Assembly (NCBI GenBank): GCA_021413975.1
Contig: JAIOPJ010000054.1
Location: 186,001 to 250,000, forward strand
Origin: Gemmatimonadota bacterium
Lineage (GTDB): Bacteria; Gemmatimonadota; Gemmatimonadetes; Gemmatimonadales; Gemmatimonadaceae
Direction: 5' to 3'
Length of the DNA: 64,000 nucleotides
This document shows, one piece after another, positions 40,928 to 49,044 of this stretch. The position numbers and the translations under genes are program-made. How positions within the stretch are numbered: position 1 is the stretch's first letter; each line of letters starts with the position of its first letter. The notes under the pieces are model-generated. The model made no database searches. It was given only the letters and a program-made list of their open reading frames with translations, and was not told where the DNA came from.

Positions 40928-42727
40928 ATGCGCCTCGCCCGTGCCTTCCGTGCGCTCCGCGCCCCCCTCCTGATCGCCTTCGCCGGCGCGATCGTCAACT
41001 CCCCGTTGGCATCGCAGACCCCCGCCGCGCCGCCCGCCGCTGGCCGCGCCAGCACCACCGATCCGCGCGCCGGCCTCCGCGCCGGGCTCTTCGACGCCGG
41101 CACGGCCGTGCGCAACATGCAGCTGATCGCGGAGGTGCACCGGCCGGCGAACTTCACGAATCCGGCCGACTTCGGCGACTTCGGGTTCATCAACGCCGAC
41201 CTGGCCTTCCGCGGCAACCTCGTCTTCCAGGGCGGCTACTACGGCATCCAGATCTGGGACGTGAGCGATGCGCGCAGCCCCAGGCTACGGGCCACGCTCC
41301 CCTGCCCGGGCGGGCAGGGCGACGTCTCGGTGCATGGCGACCTGCTCTTCATGTCGGTCGAGGAGACGCGGGGCCGGCTCGACTGCGGCACGCAGGGCGT
41401 GAAGGAGCCGGTGAGCACCGAGCGCTTCCGCGGCGTGCGGATCTTCGACATCTCGAACCTCGACGCGCCCAAGGTGGTCGCGCAGGTGCAGACCTGCCGC
41501 GGATCGCACACGCACACGCTGCTCTCGAGCCCGCACGACGCGAAGAACCTCTACGTCTATGTCTCCGGCACGAGCGTCGCGCGCCCTGGCGAGGAACTCG
41601 CCGGCTGCGTCGCGAACGAGGCCGACATGTCGGCCAACTCCTCGTACTTCCGGATCGAGGTCATCCGGGTGCCGCTCGCGGCGCCGCAGGAGGCGAACGT
41701 CGTGAACTCGCCGCGCATCTTCGCCGACGCGCGCGGCAACGTCGCGGGACTCTGGCGCGGCGGCAAGATCGCCGAGGGCGCGCAGGAGACCGCGCGCACC
41801 GACATGTGCCATGACATCACCATCTACGCCGAGCTCGATCTCGCGGCCGGCGCCTGCTCGGGCAACGGCATCCTGCTCGACATCAAGGACCCCGCCAACC
41901 CCAAGCGGATCGCCGAGGTGAGCGATCCGAACTTCGCCTACTGGCACTCGGCGACCTTCAACAACGACGCGTCGACCATCCTCTACACCGACGAGTGGGG
42001 TGGCGGCACGGGGCCGCGCTGCCGCGCGACCGACAATCTCCTCTGGGGCGCGAACGCCTACTTCACGCGTGCCGGCCGCACCCTCACGCCGGCCGGCTTC
42101 TACAAGATGCCCGCGGCGCAGACGGCGCAGGAGAACTGCGTCGCGCACAACGGCAACCTCATTCCCGTGCCGGGGCGCGACATCTTCGTGCAGTCGTGGT
42201 ACCAGGGCGGCATCTCGGTGAGCGACTTCACCGATCCCAGGAACGTCCGCGAGATCGCGTACTTCGACCGCGGACCGGTCGATTCCGCGCGGATGGTGCT
42301 CGCCGGGCAGTGGTCGTCGTACTGGTACAACGGGCGCATCTACGGCTCCGAGATCGCGCGCGGGCTCGACGTGCTCGAGCTCGTGCCGAGCGGCGAGCTC
42401 ACGCAGAACGAGATCGACGCCGCCAAGAGCGTCGTGCTCGACGCGAACAATCCGCAGGACCAGCGCCGGATCGTGTGGCCGGCGACGTTCACGGTGGCGC
42501 GCGCGTACTACGACCAGCTCTACCGCTGGAACGGACTGCCGGCGGCGCGCCTCGCGTCGCTCGCGGCCGATCTCGACGCGGCCGAACGGGCGAACGGGGC
42601 CGAACGGAAGCGGCTGCTCGACGCGCTGGGCAAGGCGCTCGACAAGGACGCCACGACGGCCGCCGATGCCAAGCGGGTGCGGGCCATCTCCGGCGTGGTG
42701 AAGGCGATGGCGAAGGCCGCGCGCTGA
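40928..42727 (+). CDS. secreted LVIVD beta-propeller protein
   Basis: A 599-residue secreted protein with a signal peptide ending near LASQ. The body has repeated beta-propeller strands of the LVIVD type (YGIQIWDVSDARSPRL, GVRIFDISNLDAPKVVA, ISVSDFTDPRNVREIAYFDRG). It includes a Cys-rich region and a His in ATLPCPGGQGDVSVHG. The C-terminal 110 residues are an Ala-rich helical tail. LVIVD proteins are periplasmic or extracellular and usually uncharacterised. Upstream bases 40904-40927 resemble degenerate 7-bp repeats before the start. The next gene, an ABC transporter ATPase, starts 14 bases later. Confidence 0.78.
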   Translation: MRLARAFRALRAPLLIAFAGAIVNSPLASQTPAAPPAAGRASTTDPRAGLRAGLFDAGTAVRNMQLIAEVHRPANFTNPADFGDFGFINADLAFRGNLVFQGGYYGIQIWDVSDARSPRLRATLPCPGGQGDVSVHGDLLFMSVEETRGRLDCGTQGVKEPVSTERFRGVRIFDISNLDAPKVVAQVQTCRGSHTHTLLSSPHDAKNLYVYVSGTSVARPGEELAGCVANEADMSANSSYFRIEVIRVPLAAPQEANVVNSPRIFADARGNVAGLWRGGKIAEGAQETARTDMCHDITIYAELDLAAGACSGNGILLDIKDPANPKRIAEVSDPNFAYWHSATFNNDASTILYTDEWGGGTGPRCRATDNLLWGANAYFTRAGRTLTPAGFYKMPAAQTAQENCVAHNGNLIPVPGRDIFVQSWYQGGISVSDFTDPRNVREIAYFDRGPVDSARMVLAGQWSSYWYNGRIYGSEIARGLDVLELVPSGELTQNEIDAAKSVVLDANNPQDQRRIVWPATFTVARAYYDQLYRWNGLPAARLASLAADLDAAERANGAERKRLLDALGKALDKDATTAADAKRVRAISGVVKAMAKAAR

Positions 42728-42741
42728 CGCGCGACCAGCCC

Positions 42742-43482
42742 ATGATCGACGTCGACAAGCTCACCAAGAACTACGGCGACTTCACCGCCGTGGACGGCAT
42801 CTCCTTCTCCGTCGCGCCCGGCGAGGTCCTCGGCCTCGTCGGGCCCAACGGGGCGGGGAAGACGACCACGCTGCGCTGCCTCGCCGGCATCATCGCGCCG
42901 TCGGCCGGCAGCGTGGCGCTCGCCGGGCACGACATGCGCACGGACGGCGTCGCCGCCAAGCGGGCGCTCGCGTTCATCCCCGACGAGCCGCACCTCTTCG
43001 ACCATCTCACGGTCGAGGAGCACCTGCGCTTCATCGCCCGGGTCTTCGGCGTCGCCGACGTGGAGCAGCGGATCGGGCCGGTGCTCGCTGAACTCGAACT
43101 CACCGACAAGCGTCGCTCGCTCCCGGACGAGCTCTCGCGCGGCATGAAACAGAAGCTCGCGATCGCCTGCGGGCTCCTGCACGACCCCACGGCGCTGGTG
43201 CTCGACGAGCCGCTCACCGGACTCGACCCCGGGGGCATGCGGCGCATGCGGGCGACGATCGCCGCGCGTGCCCGCGCCGGCGCTGCCGTGATCCTCTCGT
43301 CGCACCTGCTCACGCTCGTCGAGGAGCTCTGCACCAAGATCTTCGTGATCCGCCGGGGGCGGTGCGTGGCCTACGGATCGCTCGCCGAGATCGTCGGCGC
43401 GCATCCCGAGCTCGCCGGACGCTCGCTCGAGGACGTCTTCCTCGCCCTGACCGGCGAGGGCGAGGGACCGGCCGCGCCGTGA
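42742..43482 (+). CDS. ABC transporter ATP-binding protein (exporter type)
   Basis: A 246-residue ATPase. Walker A is GPNGAGKTTT, the Q loop follows, the signature is LSRGMKQKL, Walker B is ALVLDEPLTGLD and the H loop lies in LSSHLL. The GMKQK form is typical of exporters of the bacteriocin/copper-processing NosF-like and Na+ exporter group. Stop overlaps the start of the permease gene (GTGA), so they form one exporter in the inner membrane. Substrate unknown. Confidence 0.9.
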   Translation: MIDVDKLTKNYGDFTAVDGISFSVAPGEVLGLVGPNGAGKTTTLRCLAGIIAPSAGSVALAGHDMRTDGVAAKRALAFIPDEPHLFDHLTVEEHLRFIARVFGVADVEQRIGPVLAELELTDKRRSLPDELSRGMKQKLAIACGLLHDPTALVLDEPLTGLDPGGMRRMRATIAARARAGAAVILSSHLLTLVEELCTKIFVIRRGRCVAYGSLAEIVGAHPELAGRSLEDVFLALTGEGEGPAAP

Positions 43483-45182
43483 CCGGCGCCCTCTGGTACC
43501 TGATCCGCACCTCGATGCGGAACCAGCTGCGCCGCCAGGCGTCGCGGCTCCGCAACCCGCGCTATGCGGCCGCCTTCGCGCTCGGCATCGTCTACTTCTG
43601 GTTCTTCTTCCTGCGCAACACACGCTCGGGGGCGATGGACGCGAACACCTCCGCCGCGATGCTCGCGTTCGCCGGTCTCGCGGTGCTCGCCTACCTCGCC
43701 TGGTCCTGGGTGTTCGGGACCGATCGCACCGCGCTCGCCTTCACGCGCGCCGAGGTCGCGATCCTCTTCACCGCGCCGGTGAGTCGACGGGGACTGATCC
43801 TCTACAAGCTCGCGCGGTCGCAGCTCGGCATCCTCGTGTCGGTCGCGATCTGGTCGGTGATCCTGAACAGGGCCGGCGACCCGGTCGCGAGCCTCATGCG
43901 CGGCGTCGGTCTCTGGGTCGCGATGAGCACGCTCTCGCTCCATCGGCTGGGGATCGGCCTCTGGCGCGCCGGTGCGACCGAGCACGGCGCGGGCGGCGCG
44001 AAGCGCAGCGTGCCGGCCATGCTCGTCTTCGCCGCGGCGGTAGGCGCCGTGGGTTGGAGCTTCTGGTCGCACTGGGAGTGGGTCGCGGGAGCCGGGGACG
44101 CGACACGCACCTTCGAGGCGGTCCGCGGGATCATCGACCTGCCGCCGGCGGCGATCGTGTTCTATCCCGTGAAGCTCGCCTTCGCGCCCGTGGTGCTGCG
44201 CGAACCGGGGCCGTGGGCGATCGCGCTCCTGCAGGCGCTGCTCCTGCTGGCGCTGCACGTCTGGTGGGTGCTGAGCAGCGACTCGGCGTTCGAGGAGGCG
44301 GCGGCCGCGGCGTCGGAACACCGGGCGAAGGCGCTCGAGCAGATCCGCGCGCGGCGCGGCGGCACCGCACCGGTGTCGGTCAAGTCGACTCGGCGCACCA
44401 TCCCCCTCGCCGCCACGGGCCTGCCCGCGGTGGCGATCGTCTGGAAGAACGCGCTCTGGATGCTGCGCACCAATCAGCTGCGCGCGTTGCTCATCCCGCC
44501 GGTACTGCTCCTGGCCGGGCTCCTCGCGTTCGGCACCGGCGATCCCAAGAGCGGGATCGTCTTCGCGATCCTCAGCGGCATCTTCATCCTCACGCTGTTG
44601 CTCTTCGGTCCGATGAGCATGCGCAACGACCTGCGCAGCGACTTGCTGCATCTCCCAATGCTCAAGACGCTGCCGATCCCGGGGCGCGACGTGGTGCTCG
44701 CGCAGGTCATGAGCGGCGCGCTCTCGGTGGTCGTCTCGCAGGGGCTGCTGGCCTGCGTCGCATACGCGGCGCTCACGCTCTCTCCGGGCTCGTCGCCGGT
44801 TCCGGCGCAGGTCCTCGTGGCCTGTGCGATCGCCGCGCCGATCCTCCTGCTCGCGCTCAATGCCGCGAACTTCACCCTGCACAACGGCGCGGCCCTGCTC
44901 TTCCCCGGCTGGGTGAAGCTCGGTGAGTACGGCCCCGGCGGGATCGAGGCCACGGGGCAGATGATGCTCACGACCGTCGCGACGTTGCTCGGACTCGTGC
45001 TCTTGCTCGTCCTGCCGGCGGTCGCCGGCGGTGTGGGGTACCTCGCCTTCAGCGCCGAGCTGGGCACGGGCGTTCTCATGGGGCTCCTGGTCGCGACCGC
45101 GATCCTCGCCGCGGAGACCTGGTTGATGGTCTCCGGACTCGGGCGCGCGTTCGAGACCGTGGAGCCGACGCAGATCGGCTGA
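43479..45182 (+). CDS. ABC exporter permease
   Basis: A 567-residue inner-membrane protein with about ten helices, from GTG 43479. It starts with a cytosolic basic segment (RTSMRNQLRRQASRLRNPR), then helix pairs, a charged loop with a predicted coiled coil (about 270-300) and the LLFGPMSMRNDLRSDL and NAANFTLHNGAALLFPGW segments. This matches the putative ABC exporter (DUF6297-like/ABC-2) permeases. It pairs with the ATPase encoded by the overlapping gene. Cargo unknown. Confidence 0.72.
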   Translation: MTGALWYLIRTSMRNQLRRQASRLRNPRYAAAFALGIVYFWFFFLRNTRSGAMDANTSAAMLAFAGLAVLAYLAWSWVFGTDRTALAFTRAEVAILFTAPVSRRGLILYKLARSQLGILVSVAIWSVILNRAGDPVASLMRGVGLWVAMSTLSLHRLGIGLWRAGATEHGAGGAKRSVPAMLVFAAAVGAVGWSFWSHWEWVAGAGDATRTFEAVRGIIDLPPAAIVFYPVKLAFAPVVLREPGPWAIALLQALLLLALHVWWVLSSDSAFEEAAAAASEHRAKALEQIRARRGGTAPVSVKSTRRTIPLAATGLPAVAIVWKNALWMLRTNQLRALLIPPVLLLAGLLAFGTGDPKSGIVFAILSGIFILTLLLFGPMSMRNDLRSDLLHLPMLKTLPIPGRDVVLAQVMSGALSVVVSQGLLACVAYAALTLSPGSSPVPAQVLVACAIAAPILLLALNAANFTLHNGAALLFPGWVKLGEYGPGGIEATGQMMLTTVATLLGLVLLLVLPAVAGGVGYLAFSAELGTGVLMGLLVATAILAAETWLMVSGLGRAFETVEPTQIG

Positions 45183-45250
45183 GCAGGCGCGTCGGCGACG
45201 CTGCGTGCGTCGAGCGCGCGATCGGATCCTCTCATGCGAGGCACGAAACG

Positions 45251-45838
45251 ATGCAGCTCCGGTTCTCCCATCGCACCAAGGGCTCGCGCAGGGTGGTCGC
45301 CGCGTGCGTCGTCGTGGCCGTTGCCACGTGTGTAGCCACGTGCGTAGCGACTCCAGTGGCCGCCCAGGGCTCGAGCGTGCGGATCTCGGTCGCCGGCCAT
45401 GGCGCTCCGGTGCTCGTTGATTCCGCCGCGAGCGTCTACACCATCGCGGCGTCGCGTCCCGCCACCTTCGCCGCGACCGCGCGCGCGCTCGCGCAACTCG
45501 GTATCGTCGTCGACCGGCGCGACTCGGTCCGTGGGATCGTCGGCATGACGAACGCACCGAGCAAGAGGACCCTGGCCGGGAAGCGGATGTCGCAGTGGTT
45601 GAACTGCGGCAGCAATCTCATGGGCGCGAACGCCGACAACTGGCGCGTGATCCTCACGGTCTATGCCTTCGTCGACGCCGTCGATTCCACCTCCACGAGC
45701 CTGCGGATCGCGATCCTCGGTGGGGCGCGCGACCTTGCCGGGAGCTCCACCGAGACGGTCCGGTGCGCGAGCACCGGACTGTTCGAGGAAGTGGCGGCGG
45801 AGCGGGTGCGACGGCTGATCGCGGTGCCGGAGCCGTAG
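45251..45838 (+). CDS. secreted protein of unknown function
   Basis: A 195-residue protein with a long signal peptide (VATCVATCVATPVAAQ) whose hydrophobic core holds a 12-bp tandem repeat (about 45325-45360). The mature part has an alpha/beta profile (SVYTIAASRPATFAATARALAQLGI) and a C-terminal SSTETVRCASTGLFE segment, with Cys that may form a disulfide. It resembles DUF4410-like or TonB-linked lipoprotein fragments, but I cannot assign a family. Lies between the permease gene and the second ECF sigma factor. Confidence 0.55.
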   Translation: MQLRFSHRTKGSRRVVAACVVVAVATCVATCVATPVAAQGSSVRISVAGHGAPVLVDSAASVYTIAASRPATFAATARALAQLGIVVDRRDSVRGIVGMTNAPSKRTLAGKRMSQWLNCGSNLMGANADNWRVILTVYAFVDAVDSTSTSLRIAILGGARDLAGSSTETVRCASTGLFEEVAAERVRRLIAVPEP

Positions 45839-45880
45839 GGCGGCGCTCAGTCGGTTTCGACACGGGGCCACCACCGGCGC

Positions 45881-45896
45881 GAGTTCCCGGGAACTC
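45881..45896. promoter_or_regulatory. 16-bp perfect palindrome GAGTTCCCGGGAACTC
   Basis: A perfect palindrome 27 bases before the GTG of the second ECF sigma gene. It contains GGGAAC, an ECF-type -35 element, on both strands. Autoregulatory promoter or operator is inference. Confidence 0.4.
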
Positions 45897-45923
45897 TTGC
45901 GCGCCCCGGCGATTCCGTCCAGC

Positions 45924-46505
45924 GTGACCGCATCCGTGGCCGACTCCCCTCCGCACTCCTTCGACACCGTCGCGCTGCCACACCTGCCGGCGGTGGCCCG
46001 CGTGGCACGCGCCCTCACGCGCGATGCCGTCGACGCCGACGACCTCGTGCAGGAGACCTTCCTGCGCGCGCTCCGCCATTGGAACACCTTCGTCCCGGGT
46101 TCCGATTGCCGGCGCTGGCTCGCCACCATCTGTCGCAATGCCTTCCTCGCTCAGGTGGGCCGCGGCCAGATGGTCACCGCGGTCGAGGACGATGCGCTCG
46201 AGGCGTATGCGGCCGCCGACGCGCATCTCACCGCGCGCGGCGCCGGCTTGAACGATCTGTTCGACCGGTTCGAACTCGGCCCCGCGATCCGCGCGGCGAT
46301 CGCGGCCCTCGACCCCGTCTTCCGCGACGTCGTCACGCTCTCCGATGTCGAAGGCTTCTCGTACGAGGAGATCGCCGAGCTCCTCATGATCCCGCTCGGC
46401 ACCGTGCGTTCGCGTCTCTACCGCGCGCGGCGCCAGCTGCAGGAAACGCTCATCGCGCACGCGATCGACCGCGGCTTCGCTTCCGCCCCCAGGACCACCC
46501 CATGA
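45924..46505 (+). CDS. ECF sigma factor (SigR-like pair with RsrA-like anti-sigma)
   Basis: A 193-residue sigma factor starting at GTG 45924 (TTG at 45897 is possible). Region 2 is LTRDAVDADDLVQETFLRALRHWNTF, region 4 is VFRDVVTLSDVEGFSYEEIAELLMIPLGTVRSRLYRARRQ. It has the long linker between regions typical of ECF12-like/SigR factors. The stop overlaps the anti-sigma gene's ATG. It would switch on a stress regulon, probably including the pair itself; downstream rhodanese and NUDIX genes are candidate members. Confidence 0.85.
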   Translation: MTASVADSPPHSFDTVALPHLPAVARVARALTRDAVDADDLVQETFLRALRHWNTFVPGSDCRRWLATICRNAFLAQVGRGQMVTAVEDDALEAYAAADAHLTARGAGLNDLFDRFELGPAIRAAIAALDPVFRDVVTLSDVEGFSYEEIAELLMIPLGTVRSRLYRARRQLQETLIAHAIDRGFASAPRTTP

Positions 46506-46753
46506 ACACCGTTCCCAGCCGCCTCGAGTGCGAGGAGGTCGTCGTCCGGCTCTGGCCGCACCTCGACGGCACGCTCCCCGAGACCGAGCGCGAGCGCGTG
46601 ATCGCGCACCTGCAGGAGTGCGCCGGGTGCCGCTCGCACTATGACTTCGCGCGCGCGTTCCTCGTCGCCGTGGATCGCGCCGGTCGCGAGGGCTCCGAGT
46701 TCGCGGCGCTCCGGGAACGCGTGAACCGCGCCGTGGCCGCCTCGCGACGCTAG
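46502..46753 (+). CDS. RsrA-like zinc anti-sigma factor
   Basis: An 83-residue soluble protein without a membrane helix. Its metal and redox residues match RsrA spacing: Cys10, His36, Cys40 and Cys43 correspond to Cys11, His37, Cys41 and Cys44 of RsrA, where Cys11 and Cys44 form the disulfide that releases SigR under thiol oxidation. That equality of spacing suggests redox sensing rather than envelope sensing. It starts in an ATGA overlap with the sigma gene. The rest is helical, with the HLQECAGCRSHYDFARAFL block that binds the sigma factor. Confidence 0.78.
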   Translation: MNTVPSRLECEEVVVRLWPHLDGTLPETERERVIAHLQECAGCRSHYDFARAFLVAVDRAGREGSEFAALRERVNRAVAASRR

Positions 46754-46838
46754 CTCCGGGCCGTTCGGCGCGGCCGCGACGGGTGCCGAGCCCCTCGCGG
46801 CCGACGTAACTTGAGGGGTCCCCCAACCAGCCCCCGAG

Positions 46839-47201
46839 ATGCCGAACAAGTCCGGCGCCGACCTCATCACCGAAGCCAAGAGCCGTACACGCCAGGTCTC
46901 CATCGACGAGATCAAGGGTTCGCTCGGTGCCGCCGATGCCCCGCTGCTCCTCGACGTCCGCGAACCACAGGAGACGAATCTCGGTCGCCTCCCCGGCGCG
47001 ATCGTCATCCCGCGCGGCACCATGGAGACGCGGGTCGAGGCCGTCATCCCGCGCGACGCATCGGTCGTGATCTACTGCGCCAGCGACAATCGCTCCGCCC
47101 TCGCCGCCGACACGCTCACGCAGATGGGCTACGCTCAGGTCGCATGGATGAAGGGCGGCTTCAACGGATGGGCCGTTTCCGGCGGACCGGTCGCGAGCTG
47201 A
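46839..47201 (+). CDS. rhodanese-like sulfurtransferase domain protein
   Basis: A 120-residue single rhodanese domain. The active-site loop is YCASDNRS, with the catalytic Cys six residues long like PspE/GlpE-type sulfurtransferases, and the domain starts with LLLDVREPQE and ends with VAWMKGGFNGWA. It moves sulfane sulfur between thiols, usually in cyanide or thiol-stress detoxification. Cytoplasmic, no signal peptide. Placement behind the RsrA-like anti-sigma gene suits a thiol-stress role; it is coupled to the NUDIX gene one base later. Confidence 0.85.
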   Translation: MPNKSGADLITEAKSRTRQVSIDEIKGSLGAADAPLLLDVREPQETNLGRLPGAIVIPRGTMETRVEAVIPRDASVVIYCASDNRSALAADTLTQMGYAQVAWMKGGFNGWAVSGGPVAS

Positions 47202-47202
47202 C

Positions 47203-47799
47203 GTGACCGCCGTGGCGAAGCATCCGCTGGTCGCGCGGCTCGAGCGCGCACTCGCAGGACGCGCGCCGCAGTTGGCCGAGCGCGACGAGCCGTTCAAGGA
47301 AGCCGCCGTCGCACTGATCCTCCGCCCCCGCGAGGACGATGATGCCGACCTGCTCCTCATCCGCCGCGCCGTGCGCGCGGGCGATCCGTGGAGCGGGCAG
47401 ATCGGGTTGCCGGGCGGGCGCTTCGAGCCCGCCGACGCATCGCTCGAGGCGACGGCACTGCGGGAGTCCTTCGAGGAGGTCGGCATCGACCTGCGCACCG
47501 AGGGACTCGTGCTCGGCGCGCTCGACGAGATCCGCCCGCGCACGCCGGTCCTCCCGCCGATCATCGTGCGCCCCTACGTCGTGGTCCTCGACCGGGCGCC
47601 CACCCTCGTGCTCAGCGACGAGGTCGCCGAGGTGCGGTGGGTGCGACTGCGCGAGCTCTTCGTCCCCGGCGCGCGCGTGAACACGACCGTCACGGTGCGG
47701 GAGTACCGCATGCAGGTCGATGCGTACCAGCATGGCGACTTCACCATCTGGGGGATGACCGAACGCATCCTCTCGACCTTCGACGGGCTCTGGCGATGA
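47203..47799 (+). CDS. NUDIX hydrolase, CoA pyrophosphatase-like (NudL/YeaB family)
   Basis: A 198-residue NUDIX enzyme. The NUDIX box is visible in GGRFEPADASLEATALRESF and EEVGID, and the SGQIGLPGG element before it is the CoAse signature of NudL/YeaB-type CoA diphosphatases. GTG start with the upstream stop one base before. Mn2+ or Mg2+ dependent cleavage of CoA or nucleoside diphosphate derivatives is expected. Its TGA overlaps the next ATG. Confidence 0.85.
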   Translation: MTAVAKHPLVARLERALAGRAPQLAERDEPFKEAAVALILRPREDDDADLLLIRRAVRAGDPWSGQIGLPGGRFEPADASLEATALRESFEEVGIDLRTEGLVLGALDEIRPRTPVLPPIIVRPYVVVLDRAPTLVLSDEVAEVRWVRLRELFVPGARVNTTVTVREYRMQVDAYQHGDFTIWGMTERILSTFDGLWR

Positions 47800-48461
47800 C
47801 CGCGTCCGACGCGACGGATCACTCACGCACCGACCTCACTCCCGCCTGGCGCGCGCTCGGCCTCACGGCGGTGGCGTTCGCAGCGGCCTGTCTGGTCGAC
47901 CCCTGGGTCTACCAGCACGTGCACGATCCGAAGGTCTACGAGCGCGATTGGGGCCGCCTGCTGCGCATCATGGGTTTCCTTGGGACGTGGGCCGCCTTGG
48001 CGGTCGCCGTCGCCCTGCACGAAGGGACCGCGCCGGTACGTCGCGCACTCGCGAGGAGGCGCGGCTTCCTGCTCTTCGGCTCGGCCGCGCTCGGCGGGAT
48101 CGTCGCCGAAGTGGGGAAGCTCCTGTTGCGGCGTGAACGGCCGGAAGCACACGACGGTGCGTACGGTTTTCGCGCCTTCGCGGACCACACCTGGAGCACG
48201 TCGGGACTGGCGTTGCCGAGTTCGCACACCCTCGTGGCGATCGGTGGCGCGGCGATGCTCGCGCGCCTCTTCCCGCGTGCGCGCTGGGTGGGGTACACGC
48301 TCGCGGTCGGCTGTGCCGCCACGCGCGTGATGGCGAGAGCGCACTTCCTCAGCGACACCGTGCTCGCGGCCGGACTCGGCTGGCTGGTGGCATTCGCGCT
48401 CACTCGGCGCTGGTCGCCCGCTGACGATGCGATGCGCCGGGACGCGGTGGTACCCGGGTGA
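47796..48461 (+). CDS. PAP2-family membrane phosphatase
   Basis: A 221-residue inner-membrane phosphatase, with five or six helices. The three active-site motifs are present: KLLLRRERP, PSSHT and RVMARAHFLSD (the R-x5-H-x3-D element). Members dephosphorylate phosphatidate, undecaprenyl pyrophosphate or related lipids. ATG start overlaps the NUDIX stop (ATGA). Substrate cannot be told apart from sequence. Confidence 0.85.
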   Translation: MTASDATDHSRTDLTPAWRALGLTAVAFAAACLVDPWVYQHVHDPKVYERDWGRLLRIMGFLGTWAALAVAVALHEGTAPVRRALARRRGFLLFGSAALGGIVAEVGKLLLRRERPEAHDGAYGFRAFADHTWSTSGLALPSSHTLVAIGGAAMLARLFPRARWVGYTLAVGCAATRVMARAHFLSDTVLAAGLGWLVAFALTRRWSPADDAMRRDAVVPG

Positions 48462-48491
48462 CGGTCGTGGCCGTGCCGGGGTAGTCTGGTC

Positions 48492-48950
48492 ATGACGGCC
48501 ACGTCGATCATTCGCGCCGTGCTCCTGTCGAGTCTGCTCGGCTGCGACAGCTCGACCGGCCTCGAGTCCGGAGCGGAGGCTCGGACCCTGGCCGCCGCCG
48601 CGGCCAAGTGGGAAGCCACCGCGACCCCGTCGTACCGGTTCACGCTCCAGCGGTTCTGCGAGTGCCTCTACACCTCACCGTTGCGCGTCACCGTCCGGAA
48701 CGGTGTCGTGTTGCGCGCGCAGGTGATCGACACCGGCGACTTCCTCCTCGATACGGAGCTGGGCGCGGTGCAGACGGTCCCGCAGATCTTCACCATCCTG
48801 GCCCGCGCCCTCGACCTGCCGGCCGCATCGTTCTTCGCCCGCTACGATCCCACGTGGGGATTCCCGACCGAAGCGAGCATCGATCATTCGAGGCAGGTCG
48901 TCGACGACGAGTTCTCATTCCGCCTGAGCGACTTCGCCGCGATCCCCTGA
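48492..48950 (+). CDS. DUF6174-like lipoprotein
   Basis: A 152-residue protein with a lipoprotein signal (SSLLGC). The mature part opens with KWEATATPSYRFTLQRFCEC, the YxFxxxxxCxC pattern typical of DUF6174, and continues with a beta-rich half. Two Cys three apart (FCECL) may coordinate metal or form a disulfide. Function unknown. Confidence 0.65.
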   Translation: MTATSIIRAVLLSSLLGCDSSTGLESGAEARTLAAAAAKWEATATPSYRFTLQRFCECLYTSPLRVTVRNGVVLRAQVIDTGDFLLDTELGAVQTVPQIFTILARALDLPAASFFARYDPTWGFPTEASIDHSRQVVDDEFSFRLSDFAAIP

Positions 48951-48996
48951 AGCGACCGCGGCACAGGCACCGGCACCGGCCCGAACACATGAGAAA

Positions 48997-49018
48997 GGGC
49001 CGCCCGAACGGGCGGCCC
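48997..49018 (-). terminator. strong GC hairpin between convergent genes
   Basis: Ten-base arms with an AA loop (48997-49006 and 49009-49018). Read on the minus strand it is followed by TTTCTC, a short T-rich tract, so it probably terminates the S9 peptidase transcript, and the opposite gene too. Confidence 0.7.
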
Positions 49019-49044
49019 CCTCCCATCTCCCCTCTGCCCTTCGT

